Assembly (NCBI GenBank): GCA_012518635.1
Contig: JAAYRT010000024.1
Coordinates: forward strand, 1-41,692
DNA length: 41,692 nucleotides
Reading direction: 5' to 3'
From: Halanaerobiaceae bacterium
Lineage (GTDB): Bacteria; Bacillota; Halanaerobiia; Halanaerobiales; DTU029
The position numbers and the translations under genes are program-made. Positions 25,350 through 33,570 of the stretch are shown here, one piece after another (the stretch's first letter is position 1; every line of letters starts with the position of its first letter). Below the pieces are notes generated by a model. That model did no database searches. It saw only the letters and a program-made list of their open reading frames with translations, and was not told the DNA's origin.

Positions 25350-25394
25350 AACCCCCTTCTGGTTATAATAGAGGATAGTATTCCAGAAGGGGTT
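25350..25394 (+). promoter_or_regulatory. Inverted repeat around -10 element and RBS of the PNPOx-like gene
   Basis: CCCCTTCTGG (25353-25362) is the exact inverse of CCAGAAGGGG (25383-25392), extended by AA/TT with one bulged C. The 20-nt centre contains a TATAAT (25364-25369). The right arm is the ribosome binding site for the ATG at 25402. It may be an operator flanking the promoter, or in read-through transcripts an RBS-masking hairpin. A matching -35 is weak. Confidence 0.6.
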
Positions 25395-25401
25395 GATTTA
25401 T

Positions 25402-25899
25402 ATGAATAGGATCATGAATCCTGTTGAACTGAAAGAACATATCCGGGAATTTTTAAAGGAACACCGCCAGGCCTCCCTGGCTACCTGTCTGAAAAATATA
25501 CCCCGCAGTAGTCCGGTTCAGTATTTCCTGGGCCATGATCTGGATATTTATGTCTGTTCTGCCGGTGGGGAAAAATTTAAGGCTATAGCCGAAAATCCTC
25601 TTGTTTGTCTACTGGTCAATACAGAATATATTAATTACCGGCGGATCAAGGGTGTACAGGTCTTTGGACTGGCCAAAAGCAGTACAGAGAATCCTTACCT
25701 GGCCGATGAAGCGAAGTTCTATGCCCCTGATCCCTATCTTCTTGATTATGTTGGGGAGGGTTTGAAGGTGATTAAAATCCTCCCCCATGAAATTGTTTAC
25801 CTGAATTCCCTGGAAAAGGGGGACAGGACCAAACAGATATTGAAACTGAATACTGTTGAGTTAAAGGAAGAAGAGGAGGAACTTGCCATAAAGCACTGA
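25402..25899 (+). CDS. Pyridoxamine 5'-phosphate oxidase-like flavin-binding protein
   Basis: A 165-residue protein with the split-barrel fold of the PNPOx family. The opening helix PVELKEHIREFLKEHRQASLATCLKNIPRSSPVQYFLGHDLDIYVCS is followed by GGEKFKAIAENPLVCLLVNTEY, the usual layout of FMN- or F420-binding general-stress-type members. It is too divergent and short to be true PdxH. AGAAGGGG about 9 nt upstream favours ATG 25402 over the TTG at 25393. Its acidic tail (ELKEEEEELAIKH) is unusual. The gene stands alone between a dyad-flanked promoter and a terminator, so it is probably regulated individually. The substrate is unknown. Confidence 0.78.
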   Translation: MNRIMNPVELKEHIREFLKEHRQASLATCLKNIPRSSPVQYFLGHDLDIYVCSAGGEKFKAIAENPLVCLLVNTEYINYRRIKGVQVFGLAKSSTENPYLADEAKFYAPDPYLLDYVGEGLKVIKILPHEIVYLNSLEKGDRTKQILKLNTVELKEEEEELAIKH

Positions 25900-25918
25900 T
25901 GTTTTATGGTTTTTTTTA
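25886..25918 (+). terminator. Terminator overlapping the PNPOx-like stop codon
   Basis: CCATAAA (25886-25892) pairs with TTTATGG (25903-25909), followed by TTTTTTTT. The stem encloses the gene's TGA stop. Confidence 0.75.
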
Positions 25919-25919
25919 T

Positions 25920-25969
25920 TTGCCCACAGAACAAATGTATGGTAAAATAAGAATACCAAACAAATGTTC
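25920..25969 (+). promoter_or_regulatory. Promoter with two LexA-like boxes (SOS control of the Y-family polymerase)
   Basis: TTGCCC (25920-25925), 17 nt, TAAAAT (25943-25948). Two sites resemble the Gram-positive LexA/DinR core GAAC-N4-GTTC: GAACAAATGTAT (25929-25940) within the spacer, and AAACAAATGTTC (25958-25969) just after the -10. Each has one or two mismatches. Their placement over the promoter of a lesion-bypass polymerase supports SOS control. Confidence 0.6.
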
Positions 25970-25995
25970 ATTTATCATTAGAAGGGGTGTCCAGT

Positions 25996-27252
25996 ATGGA
26001 GATTGATTATGAAGAATTACCTGACAATAAAATACTTTGTGTTGATATGAGGTCTTTTTATGCCAGTGTCGAGGCTGTTGAGCATGGTTGGGATCCCCTG
26101 GAGGTCTGTCTGGCAGTAGTAGGGGATAAAAACCGTTCTGGTTCTGTGGTACTGGCTGCCTCTCCTGCTTTAAAGGAAAAATATAATATTAAAACCGGTA
26201 GCAGATTATATGAGATTCCGCAAAAGAAAGAGATTAAGATAGTGGAAGCCAGGATGGGGTTATATCTACAACGCTCCCTGGAGATTACCCTTTTATTTAG
26301 GGATTTTGTACCCCTTGACGCCATCCATGTTTATTCCATTGATGAGTCCTGGTTAAAGCTGGCGGGAACTGAACGATTATATGGGGATAAGATGCAGGTT
26401 GCCAGGATGATCAGGGAAAGGATAGAGAAGGAGTTTACCCTGCCCTGCAGTATGGGGATCGGCCCCAATATGTTCCTGGCCAAGGTAGCCATGGATATAG
26501 AAGGGAAGAGAAAAGGCCTGGTGGAATGGTCCTATGCTGATGTCAAGGAGAAATTATGGCCGGTTCCTGTTGAGAAATGTTGGGGAATAGGGAAGAGGAT
26601 GAGCAGATGGTTTAAAAAGATGGGGGTATATACAGTGGGAGATATAGCCCGGCTGCCCCTGGAATTTCTGGAAGACCGTTTCGGGATTATGGGAAATCAA
26701 CTTTATTATCACGCCTGGGGTGTTGACCTCTCAAAGCTGGAGGGTCATTATAATGACCCCCGTAAGGCCATTGGCAGGGGTATTACCCTGTTTAAGGATT
26801 ATAATAATGAAGAGGAGATAAAGACCGTCATTTTCGATCTGGCAGAGGAGGTAGGTAAACGGGCCCGGGATAGTAATCTGGCCGGGAAAACAGTCATTCT
26901 AGGCATCGGTTATAGCAAAAGGGAGAAAGAACCGGGTTTTCATTTGCAGAGGACGGTAGAAGCCTACACCAATCTGACCAGTGATATCTACCGGCTGGCC
27001 CTGGAGTTATTTGCTGAGAATTATCAGGGCCAGGCAGTGAGGAAAATAAGCCTGGCCCTGGGGAATCTGACGTCATCCCGGGATCTGCAGTTAAATTTGT
27101 TTACTGATCAGTCAAAGGAAATTAAACTGGCCAGAATCAAGGATAGGCTTGAAAATAAATATGGCTATAAGGCTCTCTTTTTTGGCAAAAGTTTGCGTTC
27201 CGGCAGTGTCAGGGAAAGGATCAAGACAACAATCGGCGGCCATGGCAGTTAA
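25996..27252 (+). CDS. Y-family DNA polymerase (UvrX/PolY2-like translesion polymerase)
   Basis: A 418-residue lesion-bypass polymerase. Catalytic acidic motifs are VDMRSFYASVEA (Asp near residue 19, Tyr in the steric-gate position) and YSIDESWLKL (SIDE). CSMGIGPNMFLAKVAMD and the helix-hairpin-helix region CWGIGKRMSRWFKKMGVYTVGDIARLP follow. The little-finger domain continues to a beta-clamp binding motif QLNLF near residue 370. The sequence pattern fits the YqjW/UvrX branch better than DinB/PolIV. GAAGGGG precedes ATG 25996. LexA-like boxes lie over its promoter. It converges on the SRAP gene, sharing a TTAA at the two stops. Confidence 0.9.
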   Translation: MEIDYEELPDNKILCVDMRSFYASVEAVEHGWDPLEVCLAVVGDKNRSGSVVLAASPALKEKYNIKTGSRLYEIPQKKEIKIVEARMGLYLQRSLEITLLFRDFVPLDAIHVYSIDESWLKLAGTERLYGDKMQVARMIRERIEKEFTLPCSMGIGPNMFLAKVAMDIEGKRKGLVEWSYADVKEKLWPVPVEKCWGIGKRMSRWFKKMGVYTVGDIARLPLEFLEDRFGIMGNQLYYHAWGVDLSKLEGHYNDPRKAIGRGITLFKDYNNEEEIKTVIFDLAEEVGKRARDSNLAGKTVILGIGYSKREKEPGFHLQRTVEAYTNLTSDIYRLALELFAENYQGQAVRKISLALGNLTSSRDLQLNLFTDQSKEIKLARIKDRLENKYGYKALFFGKSLRSGSVRERIKTTIGGHGS

Positions 27253-27863
27253 AATTGAAGTCGTAGTTGTCCATCCTCCCTCTGGATAATGACCTTATCT
27301 TCCGGATATGGCTTCAGGATTTCCCGTAATTTTTCCGGCTCTGAAGCAGGATTGAGCCAGTCCAGCTCATCTTCCTGCCTCAATATTACAGGCATGCGGT
27401 GGTGGATTGGCTGGATTTTTTTGTTGGCTTCTGTTGTAATGATAACAAAATTGATCCCCATCCGGCCTTTTTGATCAGGGAAAAGATTGTATACTCCGGC
27501 CAGAGAGAAGATTTCCTTTTCTTTAAGATAAATCCGGTGTTTAATCTTATTTTTCCCTTCAGTGCTCCATTCAAAGAAGGCATTGGCCGGGATCAGGCAT
27601 CTCTGGTTCCGAAAAGGCCCTTTAAAGCTTTTCCGCTCTCCTATAGTTTCAGCCCGGGCGTTGATAAGCAGCCGTTTTTGGAAAGAGGCAGGGAAGCCCC
27701 AGCGGGCCAGCTCCAGTTCCGGTCTCTCCTGATAGATGATTACCGGGACCTGCTGGGAAGGGAAGATTTCATCTCCTGCAGATAATTTGATTTCACTTCG
27801 CAGAATACCGTACCTTTCCAGTAATTCATCAATATTGACCTTTAAAAAATATCTTCCACACAT
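27249..27863 (-). CDS. yedK: SRAP-domain protein (YedK/HMCES family, abasic-site crosslinking)
   Basis: A 204-residue SOS response-associated peptidase-family protein. The protein begins MCGRYF, and Cys2, exposed after Met removal, forms the thiazolidine crosslink to abasic sites in single-stranded DNA. Other active-site pieces are INARAET (Asn), CLIPANAFFEW (Glu) and HHRMPVIL (His). A self-processing or shielding role at damaged forks is known for the family. It lies tail-to-tail with a Y-family polymerase, with a 4-nt overlap of stops, a sensible DNA-damage pair. No LexA box was seen upstream of it. A ribosome site AAGGTGAC precedes the ATG. Confidence 0.93.
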   Translation of the reverse strand: MCGRYFLKVNIDELLERYGILRSEIKLSAGDEIFPSQQVPVIIYQERPELELARWGFPASFQKRLLINARAETIGERKSFKGPFRNQRCLIPANAFFEWSTEGKNKIKHRIYLKEKEIFSLAGVYNLFPDQKGRMGINFVIITTEANKKIQPIHHRMPVILRQEDELDWLNPASEPEKLREILKPYPEDKVIIQREDGQLRLQF

Positions 27864-27887
27864 ATTGTCACCTTATTTTGCAATTTA

Positions 27888-27916
27888 TTGTATATTACTA
27901 TATAATATAATAGAAT
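27888..27916 (+). promoter_or_regulatory. Candidate promoter for ylbK-ylbL
   Basis: TTGTAT (27888-27893), 17 nt, TAGAAT (27911-27916). The predicted leader of about 68 nt contains the inverted repeat TGAATAAA-N8-TTTATTCA at 27949-27972. Confidence 0.45.
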
Positions 27917-27990
27917 TATTTTTATAATTATGCAAACAGTATATGCTATGAATAAAAGCCTGTGTTTATTCAAAAGGGGGTAAAAATTGC

Positions 27991-28773
27991 ATGCCTGGTA
28001 AAGGTCCCAGAATCGGCCTGGCATTGGGAAGCGGGGCAGCCCGGGGACTGGCTCATATTCCCATCCTGGAGGTCCTGGAAAAAGAGGGTATTCCCATTCA
28101 TATGATTTCCGGAACCAGTATCGGCAGTCTGATAGGCGGTATTTATGCTACCGGTGCACCGATAAGATATATGATGGAGATTGCCAGAAAGATCGATTGG
28201 GAGCATATCAGCGATGTGACCTTTCCCAGAAAGGGTCTCATTAAGGGAGACAAATTATTGGCCTTCCTGGAGATTATCACCCAGAAAAAGAATTTTGAAG
28301 ATTTAAAAATCCCCTTTAGTGCAATTGCCTGTGATATTGAGAATGGGGAACACATAGTATTAAATAAGGGTTCTGTTGCCAAAGCTATCCGGGCCAGTAC
28401 CTCTATACCAGGTATTTATGTTCCCTTTTATCACCAGGGCCGTTTACTGGTTGATGGTGCGGTTCTTGACCCTATACCAGTATCTACGGTAAGGAAAATG
28501 GGAGCAGATATAATAATTGCAGTTGATGTGGGGATAAAAAATGTGGATTATGCCGCCAATAATATCTTTGATATATTATTTAATACCTTTGATATTATCC
28601 AGAGGGAACTGGAAAAATCCAGGAAGCTTGATGCCGATATTATCATAAGGCCTGATTTGAGTGGAACCAATCAATTTGATTTAAATAATCATGAAAAATA
28701 CTTTGAAGCAGGTTATGAAGCCATCTATAGTGCTTTGCCGGAGATAAAAGAAATCATTAAGGAGAGAAGCTAA
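27991..28773 (+). CDS. ylbK: Patatin-like phospholipase / NTE family protein (YlbK, RssA-like)
   Basis: A 260-residue patatin-fold serine hydrolase. The oxyanion loop GSGAARGLAH (near 13-22), nucleophile elbow GTSIGSLIGG (Ser near residue 45) and catalytic DGA (in LLVDGAVLDPIPV, Asp near 153) are intact. No signal peptide, so probably a cytoplasmic or membrane-associated lipid hydrolase; the natural substrate is unknown. AAAGGGGG precedes the ATG. It is followed directly by ylbL, and in Bacillus ylbJ-ylbK-ylbL are neighbours. Here four genes separate ylbJ and ylbK. Confidence 0.9.
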   Translation: MPGKGPRIGLALGSGAARGLAHIPILEVLEKEGIPIHMISGTSIGSLIGGIYATGAPIRYMMEIARKIDWEHISDVTFPRKGLIKGDKLLAFLEIITQKKNFEDLKIPFSAIACDIENGEHIVLNKGSVAKAIRASTSIPGIYVPFYHQGRLLVDGAVLDPIPVSTVRKMGADIIIAVDVGIKNVDYAANNIFDILFNTFDIIQRELEKSRKLDADIIIRPDLSGTNQFDLNNHEKYFEAGYEAIYSALPEIKEIIKERS

Positions 28774-29775
28774 ATGTCAAGAAGGAATGGTATTGTCACC
28801 AGTATTGCCGGTATTTTATTTATCAGTATAATTTTCTCTTTTTTTCTGCCTACACCATATATGATCATGGCACCGGGAATTGCTCAGGAATTATCTTCGA
28901 TAATAACAGTAGAGGATGGTTATAAAAACGAGATTAAGGGAGAGTTAATGCTTACAGCAGTTTCAACACAAAGGGCAACAATCCTGGATTATTTATATAT
29001 TAAATTTAACAAACCTGTTGGGATAGAACTGGACCATATCTCCGAACACCTTCCAGAGGGCATGAATATGGTGGAATACCTGGAACTTATGGATGAGTTC
29101 ATGCAGGACAGCCAGAATAAGGCTATAGCAGTGGCTTTTCTAAAAGCAGGTTTGCCGGTCAGTATTGAGGATAATGGGGTAATGATTGCAGAAGTGCTTA
29201 AAAATAGCGCTGCGGTGGGGAAATTGCAGCGGGGTGATTTAATCATTGCCGTAGACGGGAAAAAGGTGGGCAGGGACAAGGAAGCTGTTGAACTTATCCG
29301 GCAGCGGGAAATTGGTGATTCAGTTACAATTACAGTAAACCGGGATGGAGAAGTCCTGGACTTTAGCATGAAAACAGTACCCCTTGATGTAGATGATGAG
29401 TCTTATCCCTCTATCGGTGTTACAATCTATAGCAATATAGATTATTCCTTCCCCAGGGAGGTACATTTCCATACTGAGAATATAGGTGGTTCTTCAGCCG
29501 GCGGGATGTTTGCACTGGAAATATATAATCAGCTGGTTAAAGAGGATATAACCCGGGGAAGAAGAATAGCCGGTACCGGCACCATAGACCTGGATGGTAA
29601 AATCGGGCCGATAGATGGAGTAGAACAGAAGGTAATTGCGGCTGAAAGGAAGGGGGCAGAGCTGTTTTTAGTCCCTGTAGAGAACTATGAAAAAGCCCTG
29701 CAGGCTGCCAGTAGTATCAAAGTGGTGGCTGTTGAAAGCTTTGATGAGGCCCTTGAATATTTGCTGCAGAATTAA
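28774..29775 (+). CDS. ylbL: Membrane-anchored PDZ and Lon-type (S16) protease YlbL/SepM-like
   Basis: A 333-residue protease. An N-terminal membrane helix (about 9-27) is followed by an extracytoplasmic region, a PDZ domain (about 120-205, with AEVLKNSAAVGKLQRGDLIIAVDGKKV) and a C-terminal Lon-like domain. The catalytic Ser is in NIGGSSAGGMFALEIY and the Lys in GPIDGVEQKVIAAERKGA, the S16 dyad. Relatives process surface peptides (SepM) or, in Bacillus, YlbL acts on a cell-division checkpoint protein. The ATG follows the ylbK stop immediately, with AAGGAGAG inside ylbK. Its stop shares TTAA with the opposing tmcAL gene. Confidence 0.93.
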   Translation: MSRRNGIVTSIAGILFISIIFSFFLPTPYMIMAPGIAQELSSIITVEDGYKNEIKGELMLTAVSTQRATILDYLYIKFNKPVGIELDHISEHLPEGMNMVEYLELMDEFMQDSQNKAIAVAFLKAGLPVSIEDNGVMIAEVLKNSAAVGKLQRGDLIIAVDGKKVGRDKEAVELIRQREIGDSVTITVNRDGEVLDFSMKTVPLDVDDESYPSIGVTIYSNIDYSFPREVHFHTENIGGSSAGGMFALEIYNQLVKEDITRGRRIAGTGTIDLDGKIGPIDGVEQKVIAAERKGAELFLVPVENYEKALQAASSIKVVAVESFDEALEYLLQN

Positions 29776-31040
29776 TATTTGATCAGGGCTTTTGTGAAGT
29801 CCAGATTTCCCTGCCGGCAGGCAGGGTTTTTATATAGGAGGCTGTAGATATCGCTGGCCAGGATATCATAGCTTAAAGATTTCAGCAAGGGGTCCTGGCT
29901 TTCCAGGTCAATTTCCCTGAGAAATTCAGCCGGATTGATTATCACCGGCAAACCGGCCTTTTTATTAAGTTTGCTCAATAGGTCTGTCCTTTCTTTTCGC
30001 ACACCAAGGACCCGGATATATTGGGGGCCGTATCTGTCCAGGAGCCTGAAATCTTCTTCTTTGATATCGAAAAAAATATGGAGGAGGTTGCGTTGAATCC
30101 TGGTCCAGGTATAGGCTTTGGTCTTGATTTTCCGGACTAAATTTTTGAAATCAGTTGTCCGGTGGGCTTCCCGGTAGACTCTCCTTTCCAGGCCGTTATC
30201 CAGTTCAGCAAATTTCTCCAGCTCTTTTGTGTTAAATTTCCTGATACTGGCAATGAGCAAGAGGCTGAAATGTTCCAGTTCTGCAGGGGCCTGGCCTTTT
30301 TCTATGGCCTTTATAAGAACATGATAGGGTTCTTCCGGGAGATAGGTCTTTATATTATCAAGTTCTCCCCTATAGACCAGTTCCCTGATGGCTGTCGCAC
30401 TGGCATATTTTCCTTCTGTTTTTTTATCATGATAACCGCTGCCAATCCTTTTAATGGTATAGGGGGTAATGGCTGATGTTAATTCTCTCAGGCTCTTGAG
30501 ATATTCGATAGCCAGGATATTATTGGGCTCGGAGATTATTTCCAGGAGTTCACTTGCTGAAAAGGAAGCGAGATCCGGATTGGCCTGCAGATAACTTTGC
30601 AGGGCTGCTTCCCGGGCCAGAGGGAAGGATTTTCCTCCAGCCAGTTCTTCCTGTATTTTTTCCTGCAGCTCCCTTTTTTTATCTATTAAAATCCGGGCAA
30701 TCTCCTGAAGTGGTTCAATTTTACCCAGCTCACTACCGAAAACAATACTGTCTACAATATTGCTTTTGTCCAGGATACCCACTGCACCCCTGGCGAAGTA
30801 TTCTGCACTGCGGATACCATAAACCAAAGGTAGCTCGATGACCAGATCAGCACCACCGGCCAGGGCCATTCTGGTCCGGTTCCATTTATCCAGCAAGGCC
30901 GGCTCTCCTCTCTGGACAAAATTGCCGTTCATAATAACAATCAGGGAATCAGCCTTACTTATTTCTCTGGCTTTTTTTAAATGGTAGAGATGACCGTTAT
31001 GAAAGGGGTTGTATTCACTTATAACAGCAACTGTACCCAT
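29772..31040 (-). CDS. tmcAL: tRNA(Met) cytidine acetate ligase TmcAL (YlbM)
   Basis: A nucleotidyltransferase-fold ligase of 422 residues that uses acetate and ATP to make N4-acetylcytidine at the wobble position of elongator tRNA-Met. The N-terminal MGTVAVISEYNPFHNGHLYHL has the HxGH motif, followed by MNGNFVQRGEPALLDKWNR and the C-terminal helical region typical of YlbM. The frame is open 18 codons further, but AAAGGAGAA sits 8 nt before the ATG at 31040. It is divergent from pta-ackA. The link between acetate use here and acetate metabolism next door is noteworthy, though ylbM is conserved at this place anyway. Confidence 0.92.
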   Translation of the reverse strand: MGTVAVISEYNPFHNGHLYHLKKAREISKADSLIVIMNGNFVQRGEPALLDKWNRTRMALAGGADLVIELPLVYGIRSAEYFARGAVGILDKSNIVDSIVFGSELGKIEPLQEIARILIDKKRELQEKIQEELAGGKSFPLAREAALQSYLQANPDLASFSASELLEIISEPNNILAIEYLKSLRELTSAITPYTIKRIGSGYHDKKTEGKYASATAIRELVYRGELDNIKTYLPEEPYHVLIKAIEKGQAPAELEHFSLLLIASIRKFNTKELEKFAELDNGLERRVYREAHRTTDFKNLVRKIKTKAYTWTRIQRNLLHIFFDIKEEDFRLLDRYGPQYIRVLGVRKERTDLLSKLNKKAGLPVIINPAEFLREIDLESQDPLLKSLSYDILASDIYSLLYKNPACRQGNLDFTKALIKY

Positions 31041-31243
31041 AGAAAATTCTCCTTTAATCGTCATAAAATTTTGAGAAGTAATACTTTGGTACAAAATAAA
31101 GGATAATTTTATATCTTGTAGTATTATAATAATGATATCAAAAATAATTTAAATAAACAATTTATCCAGTAATATTCTGCCGGCCAGGACAGGATAAGTT
31201 GTTTATTTTTAAAGCAATTATATATTTGAAAGGGGATTTTGCG

Positions 31244-32236
31244 ATGGATTTGTTGGAAGGCTTCAGGAAGCGGGCCAGTGAGAACAGAAAAAGCATTGTA
31301 CTACCTGAAGGTAATGAACCAAGGGTAATTAAGGCTGCAGCGTCAATACTCGAACAGGGTATAGCAGATCTTTACCTCCTTGGCAGAGAAGATGAGATTA
31401 GGAGCAGAGCCAGGGATCTTGGGGTAAGTATTGATGGTGCAACATTAATTGACCCTGCTGAATCAGAACTTATAGAGGAGTTTGCAGAGCTTTTCTATGA
31501 CTTGAGGAAACATAAAGGGATTACAGAAGAAGAAGCCAGAAGTCAAGTAGTTAATCCCCTGTATTTTGCTACCATGTTGGTACATACTGGACGGGCTGCC
31601 GGAATGGTGGCCGGAGCAATCAATTCAACCGGTGATGTTCTTAGACCAGCCTTTCAGATCATTAAAACCAGCCCGGGAGTCTCAATAGTATCCGGTGCTT
31701 TTATCATGCAGGTTCCTGACTGTGAATACGGAGAAAAGGGGTCTTTTATTTTTGCCGATTGTGCAGTAAATCCCAATCCAGACGCAGAACAGCTGGCAGA
31801 GATAGCGATTTCTTCAGCTGAAACTGCCAGGACCTTACTGGATGTTGAACCTGTAGTAGCCATGTTATCTTTTTCTACCAAAGGCAGTGCAAAGCATGAA
31901 TTGGTGGATAAGGTTGCCCAGGCTACAGCAATTGCCAGAGATAAAGCACCTGAACTGAAACTGGATGGAGAGTTACAGGCTGATGCTGCCCTGGTGGATT
32001 CTGTTGCCAGGACCAAATGTCCTGATAGTGAAGTTGCCGGTAAGGCCAATGTCCTGGTTTTCCCAGATCTTCAGTCCGGTAATATTGGCTATAAACTGGT
32101 AGAGCGCCTGGCTGGAGCTCAAGCAGTCGGGCCGATTTTGCAGGGTATAGCAAAGCCGGTCAATGATTTGTCCAGGGGCTGTTCTGTTGAGGACATTATC
32201 AATATTGTGGCTATTACTTCTGTTCAGGCAGATTAA
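31244..32236 (+). CDS. pta: Phosphate acetyltransferase
   Basis: A 331-residue enzyme that converts acetyl-CoA and phosphate to acetyl phosphate and Co[17 protein letters not shown] near the N terminus, [43 protein letters not shown], and the C-terminal [18 protein letters not shown] are diagnostic of the short PTA. GAAAGGGG 8 nt upstream marks ATG 31244, although the frame opens at 31199. With ackA 67 nt downstream it forms the acetate-producing, ATP-yielding fermentation branch. An isolated TATAAT at 31125 is the best promoter hint upstream. Confidence 0.96.
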   Translation: MDLLEGFRKRASENRKSIVLPEGNEPRVIKAAASILEQGIADLYLLGREDEIRSRARDLGVSIDGATLIDPAESELIEEFAELFYDLRKHKGITEEEARSQVVNPLYFATMLVHTGRAAGMVAGAINSTGDVLRPAFQIIKTSPGVSIVSGAFIMQVPDCEYGEKGSFIFADCAVNPNPDAEQLAEIAISSAETARTLLDVEPVVAMLSFSTKGSAKHELVDKVAQATAIARDKAPELKLDGELQADAALVDSVARTKCPDSEVAGKANVLVFPDLQSGNIGYKLVERLAGAQAVGPILQGIAKPVNDLSRGCSVEDIINIVAITSVQAD

Positions 32237-32303
32237 TGGCAGCTTAATAATTAGTTGAGAAAGAAAGAACAATTAAAGAAAAATATATAAGGGTGAGGCA
32301 GAA

Positions 32304-33497
32304 ATGAAAATATTAGTAATTAATTCTGGAAGTTCTTCAATAAAATATCAATTATTTGATATGGTAAAGGAAATAGTAGTAGCAAAAGGAGGAATACAGC
32401 GGATTGGTATTGATAACTCTTTTCTGGAACATGAAACCCATGATGGAAAAGAGACAAGAATAGACAGAGATATACCTGATCACGGGGAAGGTATAAAGTT
32501 GCTTATCGATGTTTTGCTTGATAAGGAATATGGTGTAATCAGCAATATAGATGAAATCGATGCTGTAGGTCACCGGGTCCTCCATGGTGGAGAGAAATTC
32601 ACTGAATCAGTAATTATTGATAAAGAGGTAGAAAAGACCATAGAGGAATACTGTGATCTGGGTCCCTTGCACAATCCACATAACTTAACCGGAATCAGGG
32701 TTTGTAAAAAAATATTACCAGGAAAACCGCAGGTGGCAGTTTTTGATACCTCCTTCCATACTACCATGCCGCCAAAGGCCTTTCTCTATGCATTACCTTT
32801 TGAGTATTATGAGAAATATAAGGTTAAGAGATATGGTTTTCATGGAACATCACACCGTTATGTCAGCAGGCGTTGTGCCCAGCTAATGGATAAGCCCTAT
32901 GAAGAACTGAAAATTATCTCCTGTCATCTGGGTAATGGTGCCAGTATCGCCGCTGTTGCCAATGGAAAATGTATAGATACCTCTATGGGGCTAACCCCCC
33001 TGGAAGGACTGGTAATGGGTACCCGTTGTGGTGACATTGATCCAGCTATCATTAAATTCATCATGGAAAAAGAAGGAATCAGCATCGAAGAAATGGATAA
33101 AATCATGAATAAAAAGAGCGGTCTCCTGGGTATTTCAGGTATCAGCAATGACTCCAGAGATGTAAGTGAAGCAGCAAAAAATGGCAATAAACGGGCTCAA
33201 ATGGCTCTGGAACTCTTTGATTACCGTATTGTTAAATATATTGGAGCCTACATTGCAGCCATGGGCGGAGCAGATGCCATAGTTTTCACTGCCGGAATTG
33301 GTGAAAACCAGTGGGAAACCCGTGAGAATATCATTGAACAGCTGGGCTTCCTGGGCATAAAACTGGATAAAGAGGCTAATAAGGTCAGGGGAGAGGAAAA
33401 GGAGATCTCCACACCTGATTCTAAAATACGGGTCTTTGTTATTCCTACCAATGAGGAATTAATGATTGCCAGGGATACCATGGCCTTGATTTCTTAA
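32304..33497 (+). CDS. ackA: Acetate kinase
   Basis: A 397-residue ASKHA-fold kinase that converts acetyl phosphate and ADP to acetate and ATP. The N-terminal NSGSSSIKYQLFD signature, GHRVLHGGEKF, catalytic region VAVFDTSFHTTMP, GFHGTSHRYVSRR, HLGNGASIAAV and FTAGIGEN near 330 are all intact. GGTGAGGC precedes the ATG. No intrinsic terminator follows, but a strong new promoter begins 12 nt after its stop. It works directly with Pta. Confidence 0.97.
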   Translation: MKILVINSGSSSIKYQLFDMVKEIVVAKGGIQRIGIDNSFLEHETHDGKETRIDRDIPDHGEGIKLLIDVLLDKEYGVISNIDEIDAVGHRVLHGGEKFTESVIIDKEVEKTIEEYCDLGPLHNPHNLTGIRVCKKILPGKPQVAVFDTSFHTTMPPKAFLYALPFEYYEKYKVKRYGFHGTSHRYVSRRCAQLMDKPYEELKIISCHLGNGASIAAVANGKCIDTSMGLTPLEGLVMGTRCGDIDPAIIKFIMEKEGISIEEMDKIMNKKSGLLGISGISNDSRDVSEAAKNGNKRAQMALELFDYRIVKYIGAYIAAMGGADAIVFTAGIGENQWETRENIIEQLGFLGIKLDKEANKVRGEEKEISTPDSKIRVFVIPTNEELMIARDTMALIS

Positions 33498-33508
33498 TAT
33501 ATTTTTGC

Positions 33509-33538
33509 TTGACAAGATATGCGGGTTTCTATTATAAT
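33509..33538 (+). promoter_or_regulatory. Near-consensus sigma-A promoter of the ylbN-rpmF operon
   Basis: TTGACA (33509-33514), an 18-nt spacer and TATAAT (33533-33538), both hexamers perfect. The transcript would start near 33545, which rules out the GTG at 33544 as the start of the next gene. Confidence 0.88.
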
Positions 33539-33570
33539 AAATTGTGATTTCCTGTGAGGTGATAGAAGAA

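Noticed and set aside
27399-27785. 128-codon plus-strand frame in the SRAP gene
   Set aside because: Antisense to MCGRYF-type SRAP protein with all active-site residues.
27949-27990. Sigma-G-like promoter (TGAATA) before ylbK
   Set aside because: No matching -10 (CATNNTA-like) at the required distance; the sequence is better described as an inverted repeat.
31199-31226. TTGTTT-N16-TATATT as pta promoter
   Set aside because: It would start RNA inside the pta ribosome binding site, leaving no functional leader.
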